Source: Congzhengia minquanensis
Lineage (GTDB): Bacteria; Bacillota; Clostridia; UBA1381; UBA9506
Direction: 5' to 3'
Assembly: GCF_014384785.1 (NCBI RefSeq)
Contig: NZ_JACRSU010000003.1
Coordinates: 434,001 to 498,000 of the forward strand
Length of the DNA: 64,000 nucleotides
The notes beneath the pieces were generated by a model. That model was not told the DNA's origin. It saw only the letters and a program-made list of their open reading frames with translations, and did not search any database. This document shows, one piece after another, positions 37,807 through 48,212 of the stretch. Both the position numbers and the translations under genes were made by a program. Each line of letters begins with the position of its first letter. Positions within the stretch are counted from its first letter, which is position 1.

Positions 37807-40065
37807 ATGACGAAAGTGAGAGTACATGAACTGGCAAAGGAGCTGGATTCAAACTCGAAAGAGATCATCGGCCTTATGGCAGGATTTGGTTTTCCGACCA
37901 GAAACCATATGAGCGCGTTGGAGCAGGAGGAGCTTGATGTTTTGTTTGAACGGCTGACACAGGCCTACGACAAAAAGGTTCCCGTTCCCGTGTTTGGAAA
38001 ACAACCGGAAGCACCAAAACCGGCGAAAAAAGGCAAAAAGGACAAACAGGCGGCGGAATCCAACCCCAATCCGGCCCAGGAAAGTACTCCAGCGGCTGAC
38101 GAGCCAATCGGAAGAAAGGTTCGCCATGTTGACACGCGTCAAACCGTCGTTGAACTGAACAAAATTGACGACGAAGTCATCGAAGAATTGGTTCCGACGA
38201 ATGTGTCTGACGACAGCGTGAAAAAGCAAAAGCTGAAAAAGGGCAGCAAATTCCGCGACAATAATCAGATGAAAAACAAGGCAAAAGCACAAAAAGAAGA
38301 AAAGGTGAACAAGGGTCCCATTACAGTTAAGATTCCTGACGAAATTGCCGTAGGAGAGCTTTCGGAGCGTTTGGAGGTTCCTGCAACTGAGGTGATTAAA
38401 AAACTGATGATGCTGGGTGTTATGGCCTCTATCAGCCAGTCGGTTGACTTTGACACCGCCTCTTTAATTGCTGAAGATTTTGGTGCGATTGTGGAAAGAG
38501 AAATTATTTTAACCGACGAAGACATTTTGTTTAACGACTTTGAAGACGCCCCCGAACAGTTGGAAGACCGTTCTCCCGTAGTGGTTGTTATGGGCCACGT
38601 TGACCACGGTAAAACCTCACTTTTAGACGCCATCAGAAGCACAAATGTGATTGAAACAGAGGCCGGCGGTATTACGCAGCACATTGGTGCTTACCGCGTG
38701 CGGGTAAACGAAAGAAAAATTACGTTTTTGGATACGCCCGGACACGAGGCGTTTACTGCCATGCGCGCCAGAGGTGCCCAGGTGACGGACATTGCAATTT
38801 TGGTTGTTGCAGCGGACGACGGCATTATGCCCCAAACCGTTGAGGCTATTAATCACGCCAAGGCCGCCAATGTGGGCATTGTTGTAGCCATTAATAAAAT
38901 TGATAAAGAAGGCGCAAACCCCGACCGGATAAAACAGGAGCTGACGGAACACGGCCTTATTCCCGAAGATTGGGGCGGCGACACCATTTGCGTGGAGATT
39001 TCTGCGAAAAAGAGAATGAACATTGAAGACCTTTTGGAAATGGTTCTCTTAGTTGCTGACATGCGTGACTTAAAGGCAAATCCCAACAGAAAGGCCAAGG
39101 GTACGGTGATTGAAGCGAAGCTTGACAAAGGCCGCGGCCCGGTTGCGTCTGTATTGGTACAAAACGGAACGCTGAAAATCGGTGACACCGTTGTGGCGGG
39201 CACAGCGTTTGGCCATATTCGTGCAATGCTTGACGACAAGGGGAAGAAAATTAAAAAAGCAGGCCCGTCTGTTCCGGTTGAGATTTTAGGCCTTGATGAG
39301 GTGCCGGAGGGCGGCGATGAGTTCTATGTAGTTGATGACGAGCGCATGGCCAAAAATGTTGTAGAGAAGAGAAAACAAAAAGCGAAAGAGGAACGTATCG
39401 GCAGCCACAATGTGGTAACGCTGGACGATTTCTTTGATAAAGTAAAAGAAGGCCAGATAAAAGATTTAAACATTGTCATTAAAGCCGACGTAAACGGTTC
39501 GGTTGAGGCGGTGAAACAGTCGTTAGAAAAGCTTTCCAACGAGGAAGTGCGTGTAAACGTAATTCACAGCGGCGTCGGTGCTATCCGCGAATCCGACGTG
39601 ATGCTGGCCTATGCGTCAAACGCCATTATTGTTGGCTTTAATGTGCGGCCCGATATGGGCGCGGCGGCATCTGCCGAAAGCCAGGGCGTTGACATCAGGC
39701 TTTACCGCGTTATTTACACGGCAATTGAAGAAATCGAAGCCGCCATGAAGGGTATGCTTGAGCCCACCTTCCGCGAGCAGGTTACAGGCCATGCGGAAAT
39801 CCGCCAGACGTTTAAAGTGTCCGGCGTGGGTACCATTGCCGGCTGCTATGTGACAGATGGAACCATTACCAGAAACACCCAGGTGCGTCTGGTGCGCGAC
39901 GGTATTGTTGTCCATGAGGGTGAGCTTGCCTCCTTAAAGCGGTTTAAAGACGATGTGAAAGAAGTGGCTTCGGGCTATGAGTGCGGCCTTTCTATCGAAA
40001 AATTCAACGATATTAAAGAAGGAGATGTCGTTGAAGGGTTTAATATGGTGGAAGTTGAGAGATAA
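37807..40065 (+). CDS. infB: Translation initiation factor IF-2
   Basis: A 752-residue IF-2. The N-terminal IF2_N module ([20 protein letters not shown]) is followed by a lysine-rich linker (about 55-170) and a second IF2_N module ([18 protein letters not shown]). The G domain has [12 protein letters not shown] (P-loop), DTPGHEAF and NKID. Domains II, III and IV follow through to the C-terminus. ATG 37807 is the start: GGAGGTG ends seven bases upstream, and an in-frame GTG lies on that site. Confidence 0.98.
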   Translation: MTKVRVHELAKELDSNSKEIIGLMAGFGFPTRNHMSALEQEELDVLFERLTQAYDKKVPVPVFGKQPEAPKPAKKGKKDKQAAESNPNPAQESTPAADEPIGRKVRHVDTRQTVVELNKIDDEVIEELVPTNVSDDSVKKQKLKKGSKFRDNNQMKNKAKAQKEEKVNKGPITVKIPDEIAVGELSERLEVPATEVIKKLMMLGVMASISQSVDFDTASLIAEDFGAIVEREIILTDEDILFNDFEDAPEQLEDRSPVVVVMGHVDHGKTSLLDAIRSTNVIETEAGGITQHIGAYRVRVNERKITFLDTPGHEAFTAMRARGAQVTDIAILVVAADDGIMPQTVEAINHAKAANVGIVVAINKIDKEGANPDRIKQELTEHGLIPEDWGGDTICVEISAKKRMNIEDLLEMVLLVADMRDLKANPNRKAKGTVIEAKLDKGRGPVASVLVQNGTLKIGDTVVAGTAFGHIRAMLDDKGKKIKKAGPSVPVEILGLDEVPEGGDEFYVVDDERMAKNVVEKRKQKAKEERIGSHNVVTLDDFFDKVKEGQIKDLNIVIKADVNGSVEAVKQSLEKLSNEEVRVNVIHSGVGAIRESDVMLAYASNAIIVGFNVRPDMGAAASAESQGVDIRLYRVIYTAIEEIEAAMKGMLEPTFREQVTGHAEIRQTFKVSGVGTIAGCYVTDGTITRNTQVRLVRDGIVVHEGELASLKRFKDDVKEVASGYECGLSIEKFNDIKEGDVVEGFNMVEVER

Positions 40066-40105
40066 TAGATAGAAACCCTATTCTATTTACAAAGGAGTAA
40101 CTTGT

Positions 40106-40468
40106 ATGGCAGCAAACCGTATCAACAGAATTAATGAGGAAGTGCGCCGTGAACTTTCAGATGTTCTGCGGGATTTAAAAGACCCCCGCGTGCCGATGAT
40201 GACAAGTGTCGTGTCGGTTTCCGTTACGCCCGACCTTCGCTATGCCACAGTATATGTAAGCATTTTCGGCAGCGCAGAAGAAAAGAAGGAAGCGCTGAAA
40301 GCGCTGAAAAACTCAGCAGGTTTTGTCCGCAGGGAGCTTGGACACCGCTTGAATTTGCGGTACACCCCTGAAATTATTTACAAAGACGACAACTCCATTG
40401 AGCATGGCGCCAGAATCAATGAACTTCTTCACAAGGAGGCAAAAACGAATGCTGGGGAAGATAGTTGA
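40106..40468 (+). CDS. rbfA: 30S ribosome-binding factor A
   Basis: A 120-residue RbfA that binds free 30S subunits during cold adaptation and 16S rRNA 5'-end maturation. The KH-like fold is recognisable from INEEVRRELSDVLRDLKDPR, VSVTPDLRYATVYVSIFG and FVRRELGHRLNLRYTPEI. AAAGGAG precedes the ATG. The 3' end overlaps nrnA by 20 bases. It is in its usual position after infB. Confidence 0.96.
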   Translation: MAANRINRINEEVRRELSDVLRDLKDPRVPMMTSVVSVSVTPDLRYATVYVSIFGSAEEKKEALKALKNSAGFVRRELGHRLNLRYTPEIIYKDDNSIEHGARINELLHKEAKTNAGEDS

Positions 40469-41414
40469 AAAACTGAACAAATCAAAAAAGGTTGCAATCT
40501 TTACACATTTAAACCCTGACGGAGATGCGCTGGGATCTTCTTTCGCAATGAAGTATGTGTTAGAATCAATCGGAAAAGAAGCGGTCATTTATCTGGAAAA
40601 GGAATTGCCTGCGCGGTTTTCCTACCTTGGCAGCGAATATGTTATTGGCGGGGAAAGCACAAAAAGCGATGCGGACACCGCCCTGGTGCTGGACTGCGCT
40701 ACGTTTGAACGTATGGGAACCTTAGCCGATACCTGCCGGGCGGTTCCCTGTATTTTAAGTGTAGACCACCACTATTCCGGCGACAGTTTTGGCAACTGGT
40801 GTCACAAGGAAGTTGCAAGTGCCGCCACGGCACAGATTGTGTATAAGCTTGCGTGCCGCCTAACGGAGGATATTCCGGTTGCTGCCTGTGAAGCTATGTA
40901 TACAGGGCTTTCCACAGACACGGGGCATTTTAAATACTCCAATGTCACTCCAGAGACCTTTGAAACCGCCGCGGCGCTTTTGTCCCGCGGCATTAACCAC
41001 AGGAAAATTACAGAAATTCTTTACGATACGGTAAAATATGAAAAACTGATTTTCATGGGCAAGGCGGCGGAACGAATTGAATTTTTTGCCGGCGGCAGAG
41101 TGGCAATGCTCAAATGCCCGGAGGATTTTATTGGTACATACGGTTTAAAATATGACGACGTTGAGGAGCTGCCCAACATTGCGCTGAGTGTGGTTGGCGT
41201 TGAGGTGGCAATTTTGGTAAAGGATAAGGACGAAACCTCAAAACGCGTTTCCCTCCGCGGGAAAGACGTTTTAGACGTGTCCCGCGCGGCCAGCATGTTT
41301 GGCGGCGGCGGACACAAAAACGCAGCAGCCTTTGTTGCGGTAGGGGACGTTGACGCAGTTTTACAGAAATTAGTGAACATTATTACAGAAAATTTGGGAG
41401 AAACCAATGTTTGA
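40449..41414 (+). CDS. nrnA: DHH-family phosphoesterase (NrnA-like)
   Basis: A 321-residue phosphoesterase that degrades short oligoribonucleotides and dephosphorylates pAp. The DHH domain has [11 protein letters not shown] (residues about 18-28) and VDHHYSGDS, and the DHHA1 domain at the C-terminus has [14 protein letters not shown] 40449 follows AAGGAGG inside the end of rbfA. In many Firmicutes truB and ribF follow nrnA; here rnhA follows instead, overlapping by eight bases. Confidence 0.93.
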   Translation: MLGKIVEKLNKSKKVAIFTHLNPDGDALGSSFAMKYVLESIGKEAVIYLEKELPARFSYLGSEYVIGGESTKSDADTALVLDCATFERMGTLADTCRAVPCILSVDHHYSGDSFGNWCHKEVASAATAQIVYKLACRLTEDIPVAACEAMYTGLSTDTGHFKYSNVTPETFETAAALLSRGINHRKITEILYDTVKYEKLIFMGKAAERIEFFAGGRVAMLKCPEDFIGTYGLKYDDVEELPNIALSVVGVEVAILVKDKDETSKRVSLRGKDVLDVSRAASMFGGGGHKNAAAFVAVGDVDAVLQKLVNIITENLGETNV

Positions 41415-41895
41415 ATCGGGACTTAAGACAATTGAGCTGTTTACAGACGGCGCGTGCAGTGGAAATCCCGGCCCCGGCGGTTATGGCGTTGTTCTAAAAT
41501 ATAAAGGCCACGCGAAAGAATTGTCGGAAGGGTTTTTGCTCACCACCAACAACCGCATGGAAATTTTGGCGGTGATTAAAGGCCTGGAAGCGTTAAACGA
41601 AACCTGTAACGTAAGCGTTTTCAGCGACAGCAAATATGTGATTGACGCAATTACAAAGGGCTGGGTTTACAAGTGGGAAGCAAACGGCTGGATGCGGAAC
41701 AAGAAGGACCCGGCCGTGAATGTGGATCTGTGGGAACGCCTTTTGGTTTTGTTAGACGAACACAATGTGGAGTTTCATTGGGTGAAGGGCCATGCTGGGC
41801 ACCCGGAAAACGAGCGGTGCGACAGACTGGCTGTGGCGGCCGCCGCAGGCGAAGACTTGGCAGAGGATGAAGGATACACTCCGGAGGAATTGTAA
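41407..41895 (+). CDS. rnhA: Ribonuclease HI
   Basis: A 162-residue RNase H1 that cleaves RNA in RNA-DNA hybrids. Catalytic acidic residues are in [17 protein letters not shown] (D), [13 protein letters not shown] (E), [11 protein letters not shown] (D) and the C-terminal [13 protein letters not shown] (D). Length fits the bacterial type HI. It overlaps the preceding nrnA and is followed directly by tatD. Confidence 0.95.
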   Translation: MFESGLKTIELFTDGACSGNPGPGGYGVVLKYKGHAKELSEGFLLTTNNRMEILAVIKGLEALNETCNVSVFSDSKYVIDAITKGWVYKWEANGWMRNKKDPAVNVDLWERLLVLLDEHNVEFHWVKGHAGHPENERCDRLAVAAAAGEDLAEDEGYTPEEL

Positions 41896-41898
41896 ACC

Positions 41899-42660
41899 AT
41901 GTATTTTGATACGCATACACATTTGGACGACGAAAAGTTCGATCCAGACCGCGAACTTGTGATAGAAAACTTAAAAAAGGAAGGCGTTTCCCTGGCGGTG
42001 AACGTGGGGGCTGACCTTACGTCTTCAAAAAACAGCATTGCTCTTGCCGAGCAGTATGATTTTATTTATGCCGCGGTGGGCGTTCACCCAAACGAGGTGG
42101 GCGAAATGCAGGACGAAGATTTAGAAACCCTGGCGGACATGGCAAAGCATGAAAAAGTGGTTGCCATTGGCGAAATCGGTTTGGACTACCACTATGACGA
42201 GCCAGGCAGAGATGTGCAAAAGCTTTGGTTTGAAAAACAGCTGCACCTGGCGCAGGCTTTAAACATGCCGTTTATTGTCCACGACCGGGACGCACATCAA
42301 GATACGCTGGAACTGCTGAAAAAAGTGGGATATTATAACGGCGTAATGCACTGCTTTTCCGGAAGCTGTGAAATGGCAAAAATTTTGCTGGATTTGGGCT
42401 TTTACATCTCCATTGCCGGGCAGGTGACATTTAAAAATGCGCCGAAGGTGAAAGAGGTTGCAAAAATGGTGCCGGCGGACCGCCTGTTCATTGAAACCGA
42501 CAGCCCGTATTTGACGCCTGAACCCCACAGGGGAGAGCGGAACAATTCGGCCAATGTAAAGTTCACCTGCGCTAAAATCGCCGAGCTGAAAGGAATTTGC
42601 GCAGAGGAACTGGCAAAGGTAACTTTGGAGAACGGCAAAAAATTTTATGGTATCAGGTGA
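41899..42660 (+). CDS. tatD: TatD-family metal-dependent hydrolase (DNase)
   Basis: A 253-residue TIM-barrel metalloenzyme with 3'-5' exonuclease activity in characterised members. Motifs: YFDTHTHLDDEKF at the N-terminus (HxH), VGVHPNEV, IGEIGLDYH, PFIVHDRDAHQD, MHCFSGS and FIETDSPYL. Metal-binding residues are intact. Three bases separate it from rnhA. The next gene is its usual radical SAM partner. Confidence 0.95.
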   Translation: MYFDTHTHLDDEKFDPDRELVIENLKKEGVSLAVNVGADLTSSKNSIALAEQYDFIYAAVGVHPNEVGEMQDEDLETLADMAKHEKVVAIGEIGLDYHYDEPGRDVQKLWFEKQLHLAQALNMPFIVHDRDAHQDTLELLKKVGYYNGVMHCFSGSCEMAKILLDLGFYISIAGQVTFKNAPKVKEVAKMVPADRLFIETDSPYLTPEPHRGERNNSANVKFTCAKIAELKGICAEELAKVTLENGKKFYGIR

Positions 42661-42665
42661 TTTAT

Positions 42666-43262
42666 TTGACGATATGCTATGTGCTTGAAAACACACTTTA
42701 TATAAACGTGACAAACCGCTGCACAAACCGGTGTTCGTTCTGCGTCCGCGATAAGGACTGCGGCATCGGCGATGTGAACCTTTGGCTGGAAAAAGAGCCA
42801 ACGGTGGAAGAAATGATAGAAGACATAAAACGGTTTAATCCCCAAAAGTATGATGAGGTGGTGTTCTGCGGTTACGGAGAGCCTACCATGCGTTTAGATG
42901 CGGTTCTTGCCTGTGCAAAATTCATAAAAGAAAATTTTGACTCAAAAATCCGCATTAACACCAACGGGCAGGCAAACCTGTTCTACGGCGAAAATGTTGC
43001 GCCGCGTTTTCATGGACTGATTGATGTTGTGTCGATCAGTTTAAATGCAAAAAACGCAGAGGAATATGACGAACTGTGTAAGAGCATTTATGGAAAAGAA
43101 AGCTTTCAGGGGTTAATTGATTTTGCAAAAGCATGTAAAAAAGTTGTTCCCGAGGTGGTTATGAGCGTGGTTGACGTTTTGCCCCCGGAAGACATTGAGG
43201 CCTGCAGGAAAATTGCAGAAGACGCAGGCGCGCGTCTGCGGGTACGGGATCTGATTGAATAG
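42666..43262 (+). CDS. TatD-associated radical SAM protein
   Basis: A 198-residue radical SAM protein of the small family that is encoded beside TatD. The cluster-binding motif CTNRCSFC (residues about 20-27) follows a short start, and VVFCGYGEPTM and VSISLNAKNAEEYDELC are characteristic. The chosen start is TTG 42666 because it gives the family N-terminus (TICYVLENTLYINVTNRC) and has AGGTGA just before it; a GTG at 42657 is the alternative. The reaction is unknown. Confidence 0.9.
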   Translation: MTICYVLENTLYINVTNRCTNRCSFCVRDKDCGIGDVNLWLEKEPTVEEMIEDIKRFNPQKYDEVVFCGYGEPTMRLDAVLACAKFIKENFDSKIRINTNGQANLFYGENVAPRFHGLIDVVSISLNAKNAEEYDELCKSIYGKESFQGLIDFAKACKKVVPEVVMSVVDVLPPEDIEACRKIAEDAGARLRVRDLIE

Positions 43263-43285
43263 CTTATTATAATGCATCTGGGCGG

Positions 43286-43324
43286 GCCCGGCCGGGTGTT
43301 ATTTTAAAATTTCGGGCAGAAAGG
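43286..43324 (+). other. Leader motif shared with divIVA (copy before trpS)
   Basis: GCCCG, a GC-rich spacer, ATTTTAAAAT, CGGGC and AGAAAGGT in the same order as the motif before divIVA (29483-29524). The outer GCCCG and CGGGC can pair. It lies directly before the trpS ribosome site. Confidence 0.4.
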
Positions 43325-43337
43325 TATGGAATGAAAC

Positions 43338-44336
43338 ATGGAAAACGCAAAAAAAAGAATTTTTTCAGGCGTTCAGCCGTCAGGCGATTTGACACTGGGA
43401 AACTACATAGGGGCGATTAAAAACTGGGCAAAGCTGCAGGACGACTATGAATGCATCTACTGTATTGTGGATTTACATTCCATCACCGTGCGGCAAACCC
43501 CGGCGGATTTGCGGCGCAGAACGCTGGAGGTTTTAATGCAGTATATGGCGGCGGGGATTGATCCGGAAAAATCGGTGATTTTTATCCAGTCCCACGTAAG
43601 CGCGCACGCAGAACTTGCATGGGTTCTGGGCTGTAACGCGCAGATGGGCGAGCTTTCCCGCATGACCCAGTTTAAGGAAAAATCGAAAAAGCATGCTGAT
43701 AACATCAATGCGGGACTGTTTACCTACCCCGTTTTAATGGCGGCGGATATTTTGGTCTATCAGGCGGATTTGGTGCCGGTGGGCCACGACCAGCTGCAGC
43801 ATGTTGAAATCGCCAGGGATATTGCAAACCGGTTTAACCATTACTACAGCGACACCTTTACCATTCCCGAGGCATATATTCCAAAGGTTGGGCAGCGGAT
43901 TATGAGTTTGCAGTCGCCGGAAAATAAAATGTCGAAATCTGACCCCAATCCCAACGGCTGTATCCGGCTTTTAGACGACAAAGACACCATTATCAGAAAA
44001 TTTAAACGTGCGGTGACCGATTCGGGCAGCGAAATTAAAAGTGCTGCCGATAAGCCGGGCGTGACAAACCTGTTGTCGATTTATTCCGCCGTGACAAACA
44101 AGACGGTGGAAGAGGCTGAGAAGGACTTTGAAGGCAAGGGTTACGGCGAGTTTAAGCTGGCTGTGGGTGAAGCGGTTGCAGACACGTTGGCCCCTGTTCA
44201 GGCAGAATTTTGCCGGCTTCAGGGCGATAAGGAGTATGTGGAGTCGGTGTATAAAAAGGGTGCCGAGGCCGCAAGCTATATTGCCAGCAAAACGCTGCGC
44301 AAGGTTTATAAAAAAGTAGGATTTATTGCGAAATAA
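43338..44336 (+). CDS. trpS: Tryptophan--tRNA ligase
   Basis: A 332-residue class Ic synthetase. Residues FSGVQPSGDLTLGNYIGAI carry the HIGH-like signature, VPVGHDQLQHVE binds tryptophan, and KMSKSDPN is the KMSKS loop. No T-box is present in the short upstream region. The last part overlaps nothing, and rqcP follows 15 bases later. Length is normal for the short bacterial TrpRS. Confidence 0.97.
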   Translation: MENAKKRIFSGVQPSGDLTLGNYIGAIKNWAKLQDDYECIYCIVDLHSITVRQTPADLRRRTLEVLMQYMAAGIDPEKSVIFIQSHVSAHAELAWVLGCNAQMGELSRMTQFKEKSKKHADNINAGLFTYPVLMAADILVYQADLVPVGHDQLQHVEIARDIANRFNHYYSDTFTIPEAYIPKVGQRIMSLQSPENKMSKSDPNPNGCIRLLDDKDTIIRKFKRAVTDSGSEIKSAADKPGVTNLLSIYSAVTNKTVEEAEKDFEGKGYGEFKLAVGEAVADTLAPVQAEFCRLQGDKEYVESVYKKGAEAASYIASKTLRKVYKKVGFIAK

Positions 44337-44351
44337 TTGTGGAGAAACGAT

Positions 44352-44594
44352 ATGAGAATTGACAAATTTTTAAAAGTATCAAGAATTATAAAACGGCGGA
44401 CGCTGGCGAATGAAGCGTGTGACAGCGGCCGTGTATATGTCAACGGAAATTCCGTAAAAGCGTCTTACGACGTGAAAGCGGGCGACATTTTAGAGCTTCG
44501 GTTCGGCGAAAAAATTTCGAAGTTTGAAGTTTTAAAGGTGGCGGAGCATACGACAAAAGACGGCGCGGCAGAACTTTACCGCGTGTTGAATTAG
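44352..44594 (+). CDS. rqcP: S4-domain RNA-binding protein (RqcP/Hsp15 type)
   Basis: An 80-residue S4-domain protein: MRIDKFLKVSRIIKRRTLAN then GRVYVNGNSVKASYDVKAGD. It matches RqcP (YabO) of Firmicutes, which works with RqcH in adding alanine tails on stalled 50S-peptidyl-tRNA complexes. ATG 44352 follows GTGGAGAAA. Together with YlmH at 28.7 kb this gives two S4 proteins with rescue-related roles in the window. rqcH itself is not seen. Confidence 0.9.
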   Translation: MRIDKFLKVSRIIKRRTLANEACDSGRVYVNGNSVKASYDVKAGDILELRFGEKISKFEVLKVAEHTTKDGAAELYRVLN

Positions 44595-44614
44595 AAAGGA
44601 ACAGGCAAACGGGT

Positions 44615-45571
44615 ATGTGGAATGCAATTTTGTTTATTGCTGTAATTTATCTAATCGTACAGGCGTTCCGGTTCAATGTTTTTATTGGAATTGGAGCGGT
44701 ATTGGCGGTGATTGCATACGGGTATTTTAGATGGTATTCTGAGTTTTGCACCACCAGAGCGAAAGCGGTCTATTCAAAAGACCCTGAAAAGGCGCTCGAA
44801 TGGTTTGAGCGCGGCTTTCGGCGCGGCATGACCATTGGCCAGCAGGAGGCCTATGCTTATTATCTGCTCCGCGAGGGAAAAACTGAGCGAGCGGAGGAGA
44901 TTTATAACCATCTTTTAATTCAGAGGCTGAAACCCGAACTCCGGCTGAAGCTGCGGGCAGACTTAGCGGTGCTGCTTTTGAAAACCGGCAGGATTGACGA
45001 GGCAATTGAAGAGTTGGAAGAAGTTACGGTGAATTATGTTAACACCACTACCTATGGGACTTTGGGATATTTGTATCTTCTAAAGAACAACAGAAGAAAA
45101 GCGGAAAGCTACAACAGGGAAGCATATGACTATAACTCGTCAGACCCTGTTATTTTGGATAATTGTGTTCAGCTTTACATTAAAATGGGCAGGTTCAGCG
45201 AGGCGAAGAAATATGCAGACGAGCTGATTGAAAAAAAGCCTTATTTTGTGGAGGCCTATTACGACGCGGCCTATGTGTATATGAAGCTCGGTGATTTTGA
45301 CACTGCGCTGGATTTGGTGGAAGACGGCAAAAAGTGCAGAATTACGTTTATGTCTACCATTAAGGCCGACGAACTGGAAACATTTGAAAAGAGCCTGCAG
45401 GAGAAAAATGCAGACATTCCCCACAAGCTGGGTTCCTTTTCAAGCAATGCCCAGAGCGAGGAAACACAAGAGGAGGATTTAGAATATTACGATGACGGCG
45501 AGGAAGAGCCGGTTATTGAATATGAAGAACTTCCCGATTTAGAAGATGACGAAAACGATCCCTTTATTTAG
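44615..45571 (+). CDS. Membrane-anchored TPR-repeat protein
   Basis: A 318-residue protein with two N-terminal hydrophobic segments (residues about 3-17 and 24-38) then at least five tetratricopeptide-like repeats (about 50-240; for example EQAYAYYLLREGKTERAEE and PVILDNCVQLYIKMGRFSEA). The C-terminal 60 residues are very acidic (DEEPVIEYEELPDLEDDEND-type). TPR arrays hold partner proteins; its partner is unknown. It lies between rqcP and mutS2 with small gaps, so it is in the same operon. Confidence 0.8.
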   Translation: MWNAILFIAVIYLIVQAFRFNVFIGIGAVLAVIAYGYFRWYSEFCTTRAKAVYSKDPEKALEWFERGFRRGMTIGQQEAYAYYLLREGKTERAEEIYNHLLIQRLKPELRLKLRADLAVLLLKTGRIDEAIEELEEVTVNYVNTTTYGTLGYLYLLKNNRRKAESYNREAYDYNSSDPVILDNCVQLYIKMGRFSEAKKYADELIEKKPYFVEAYYDAAYVYMKLGDFDTALDLVEDGKKCRITFMSTIKADELETFEKSLQEKNADIPHKLGSFSSNAQSEETQEEDLEYYDDGEEEPVIEYEELPDLEDDENDPFI

Positions 45572-45589
45572 AAATAGATGGGAGAAAAA

Positions 45590-47968
45590 ATGAACCAAAA
45601 AACATTTCAGACACTGGAATTTAATAAAATATTATACATGCTGAAAGGCTACACACAAAACGAAAAGGTGCAGGAGCGGATTTTAAATTTAGCCCCGGAA
45701 ACAGACCTTGCCCGGGTGAAGCGAATGCAGCAGGAAACCACTGAGGCGGCGGGAGTGCTGCTGCGCCGGGGCAGCGCGCCGGGCTTTACTGTATCAGACG
45801 TGAGCGGCGCGGTGATGCGCACCGGGCGCGGCGGCGCCATGACCATGCATGAACTGCTTTCTTTAAGCACGGCGATGTCCACGGCCCGCAGGCTGAAAGC
45901 ATATATCGAGGAGGATAAGCCCAGCGAAGGAACGAACCTGCGCGCGCTTTCAGATGCCTTAGAAAACTTAAAACAGGTTGAAAACGAAATCAACGAAAAA
46001 ATTATCAGCGAGGACGAAATGGCCGACGGAGCCAGCCCCGCTCTTTTTGCTATTCGCAGAAAATTAAAAACACAGGCCGGAAAAATCCGCGACACGCTGA
46101 ATTCTATCATTACGTCCGGTCGGTTTCAAAAGTTTTTGCAGGAACCTATTATCACGATGCGGGGAGAACGGTATGTGGTTCCGGTGAAAGCCGAAAATAA
46201 GAATGAAATTAAGGGCATTGTTCACGACGCATCGTCGTCTGGCTCTACGGTGTTTATTGAGCCTGCCAGCGTGGTGGAAATGACCAACGAAATTACGGAA
46301 CTGAAGGGCAAGGAAAAGGAAGAAATTGAGCGGATTTTATATGAACTGTCCGCCTTTGTGTCAGAGTTTGCAGAACAAATTCTTGCCAATTTTAACACGG
46401 TTTATGAGCTGGATTTTATCTTTTGCAAGGCGCGGCTGTCCCTTTCTCAAAACGCGGCGGAGCCAGAGTTAAACGACCAGGGCGTTATCCGGATAAAGAG
46501 CGGGCGGCACCCGCTTTTGGACAAAACGCGCGTGGTGCCCATTGACATATCGTTAGGCGACGTTTACGACACGCTGATTATTACCGGCCCGAACACAGGC
46601 GGAAAAACAGTGTCCCTTAAAACATTGGGGCTGTTTACGTTAATGGCCCAGTCAGGCCTGCACATCAGCGCCGCCTCCGGCAGCACCATGGCGGTGTTCG
46701 ACAACGTATTCGCCGACATTGGCGATGAACAGAGCATTGAGCAGAATTTATCCACCTTTAGCTCTCACATTGTGAATTTGGTGGGCATTTTAAATGAGGT
46801 CACACAAAATTCCCTTGTGCTGGCAGATGAGCTGGGCGCGGGAACAGACCCCACCGAAGGCGCGGCCCTGGCGGTTTCCATTATTGAATATTTAAGAAAC
46901 TTCGGCGCGCGCATTGCCGCTACAACGCACTACAGCGAGCTTAAAATGTATGCTTTATCCACGCAGGGAGTGGAAAACGCATCCTGCGAGTTTGATGTTG
47001 CCACTCTTTCGCCTACCTATCGCCTGATGATTGGCGTGCCTGGCAAAAGCAACGCCTTTGCCATTTCCAAACGGCTTGGCCTGAGTGAAACCGTAATTGA
47101 AAACGCAAAAAAGCGGATTACTGACGACAATATTAAATTAGAAGACGTAATAGCGGGATTAGAGGAGAGCAGAAAACGGGCGGAGGAAGACAGGCGTTTG
47201 GCGGAAAACGCCTCCCGGGATGCGCGGATTTTTAAAGAAAACATGCGCAGGGAATTAGACAGGCTGGAGGAGAAAAAGGCAAAGCTCATGCAGCAGGCCC
47301 GCGCAGACGCCATGGCGATTGTGGAGAGTGCGAAAAAACAGTCCCAAGAGGCGCTGCGGGAGTTTCGGGAGCTGAAAAACACAACCGCTTACCGCGAGGC
47401 AATGGAAAAGGCGGAAAAAGCAAAGGATGCTTTAAGGCGGGAGTCGGAAAAAATTACACAGGGCGCAGGAAAAGACAGGCCCAGAGTAAAAACCTTGAAG
47501 AAGGTGAAGCTGGGCGAAACCGTTCACATTGTGTCGCTGGACACCGACGCATCTGTTTTAACCTTGCCGGACAAAAAAGGCGCGCTGTTTGTTCAGGCGG
47601 GCATTATGAAAATTAGAACGAATTTAAGCGATTTAACCTCCGGAAAAGAACAGGTTCAGGACAAAAAGACGCAGGGGAAGACGATTTCTGCTACCTTTAA
47701 GGCGTCGAAGCAGGCCAGCGTATCAATGGAAAAGGATGTTCGCGGGCTCACGCTGGACGAGGCAATTTTAGAAGTGGATAAGTTTTTGGACGACTGCTAC
47801 CTCTCTTCCTTACATGAGGTAACCATTATTCACGGCAAGGGAACGGGCGTTCTGCGCGCGGGCATCGGCGAATTTTTAAGGCGGCACCCCTGCGTGGATA
47901 GCTACCGGGCAGGAAGATATGGTGAAGGAGAAATGGGCGTGACGGTTGTTACGCTGAAAGATAAATAG
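45590..47968 (+). CDS. mutS2: MutS2 family endonuclease/ribosome-rescue factor
   Basis: A 792-residue MutS2 with a MutS-like core, Walker A TGPNTGGKTVSLKT (residues about 326-339), DELGAGTDPTEGAALA (Walker B), a long coiled coil (about 510-630), a KOW-like strand, and a C-terminal Smr domain (residues about 715-792, with HGKGTGVLR). MutS2 suppresses recombination and splits collided ribosomes in Bacillus. ATG 45590 follows GGGAGA; the ATG at 45578 overlaps that site. It is followed 13 bases later by the DUF1653 gene. Confidence 0.96.
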   Translation: MNQKTFQTLEFNKILYMLKGYTQNEKVQERILNLAPETDLARVKRMQQETTEAAGVLLRRGSAPGFTVSDVSGAVMRTGRGGAMTMHELLSLSTAMSTARRLKAYIEEDKPSEGTNLRALSDALENLKQVENEINEKIISEDEMADGASPALFAIRRKLKTQAGKIRDTLNSIITSGRFQKFLQEPIITMRGERYVVPVKAENKNEIKGIVHDASSSGSTVFIEPASVVEMTNEITELKGKEKEEIERILYELSAFVSEFAEQILANFNTVYELDFIFCKARLSLSQNAAEPELNDQGVIRIKSGRHPLLDKTRVVPIDISLGDVYDTLIITGPNTGGKTVSLKTLGLFTLMAQSGLHISAASGSTMAVFDNVFADIGDEQSIEQNLSTFSSHIVNLVGILNEVTQNSLVLADELGAGTDPTEGAALAVSIIEYLRNFGARIAATTHYSELKMYALSTQGVENASCEFDVATLSPTYRLMIGVPGKSNAFAISKRLGLSETVIENAKKRITDDNIKLEDVIAGLEESRKRAEEDRRLAENASRDARIFKENMRRELDRLEEKKAKLMQQARADAMAIVESAKKQSQEALREFRELKNTTAYREAMEKAEKAKDALRRESEKITQGAGKDRPRVKTLKKVKLGETVHIVSLDTDASVLTLPDKKGALFVQAGIMKIRTNLSDLTSGKEQVQDKKTQGKTISATFKASKQASVSMEKDVRGLTLDEAILEVDKFLDDCYLSSLHEVTIIHGKGTGVLRAGIGEFLRRHPCVDSYRAGRYGEGEMGVTVVTLKDK

Positions 47969-47981
47969 GAGTGGTGGTAAA

Positions 47982-48194
47982 ATGGAGATAAAACCGGGAA
48001 AATACCGTCATTTTAAAGGAAATGAATATGAGGTGCTGGGCGTTGGCCTCCATTCGGAAACGCTGGAGGAAATGGTTGTTTACCGCGCACTGTACGGCGA
48101 CCGCGGTTTATGGGTGCGCCCGGCGGCCATGTGGAATGAGATGGTTGAGAAGGACGGAGAAAAGATAACACGGTTTTCGTATATCGGAGAATAA
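47982..48194 (+). CDS. DUF1653 family protein
   Basis: A 70-residue protein that matches the compact DUF1653 family: GKYRHFKGNEYEVLGVGLHS, VVYRALYGDRGLWVRPAAMW. Members are small beta-rich proteins of unknown function found in many bacteria. A GAGTGGTGG site precedes the ATG. It links mutS2 with the glycoside hydrolase gene, 18 bases away. Confidence 0.88.
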   Translation: MEIKPGKYRHFKGNEYEVLGVGLHSETLEEMVVYRALYGDRGLWVRPAAMWNEMVEKDGEKITRFSYIGE

Positions 48195-48212
48195 ATATAG
48201 GGGGCATGCAGC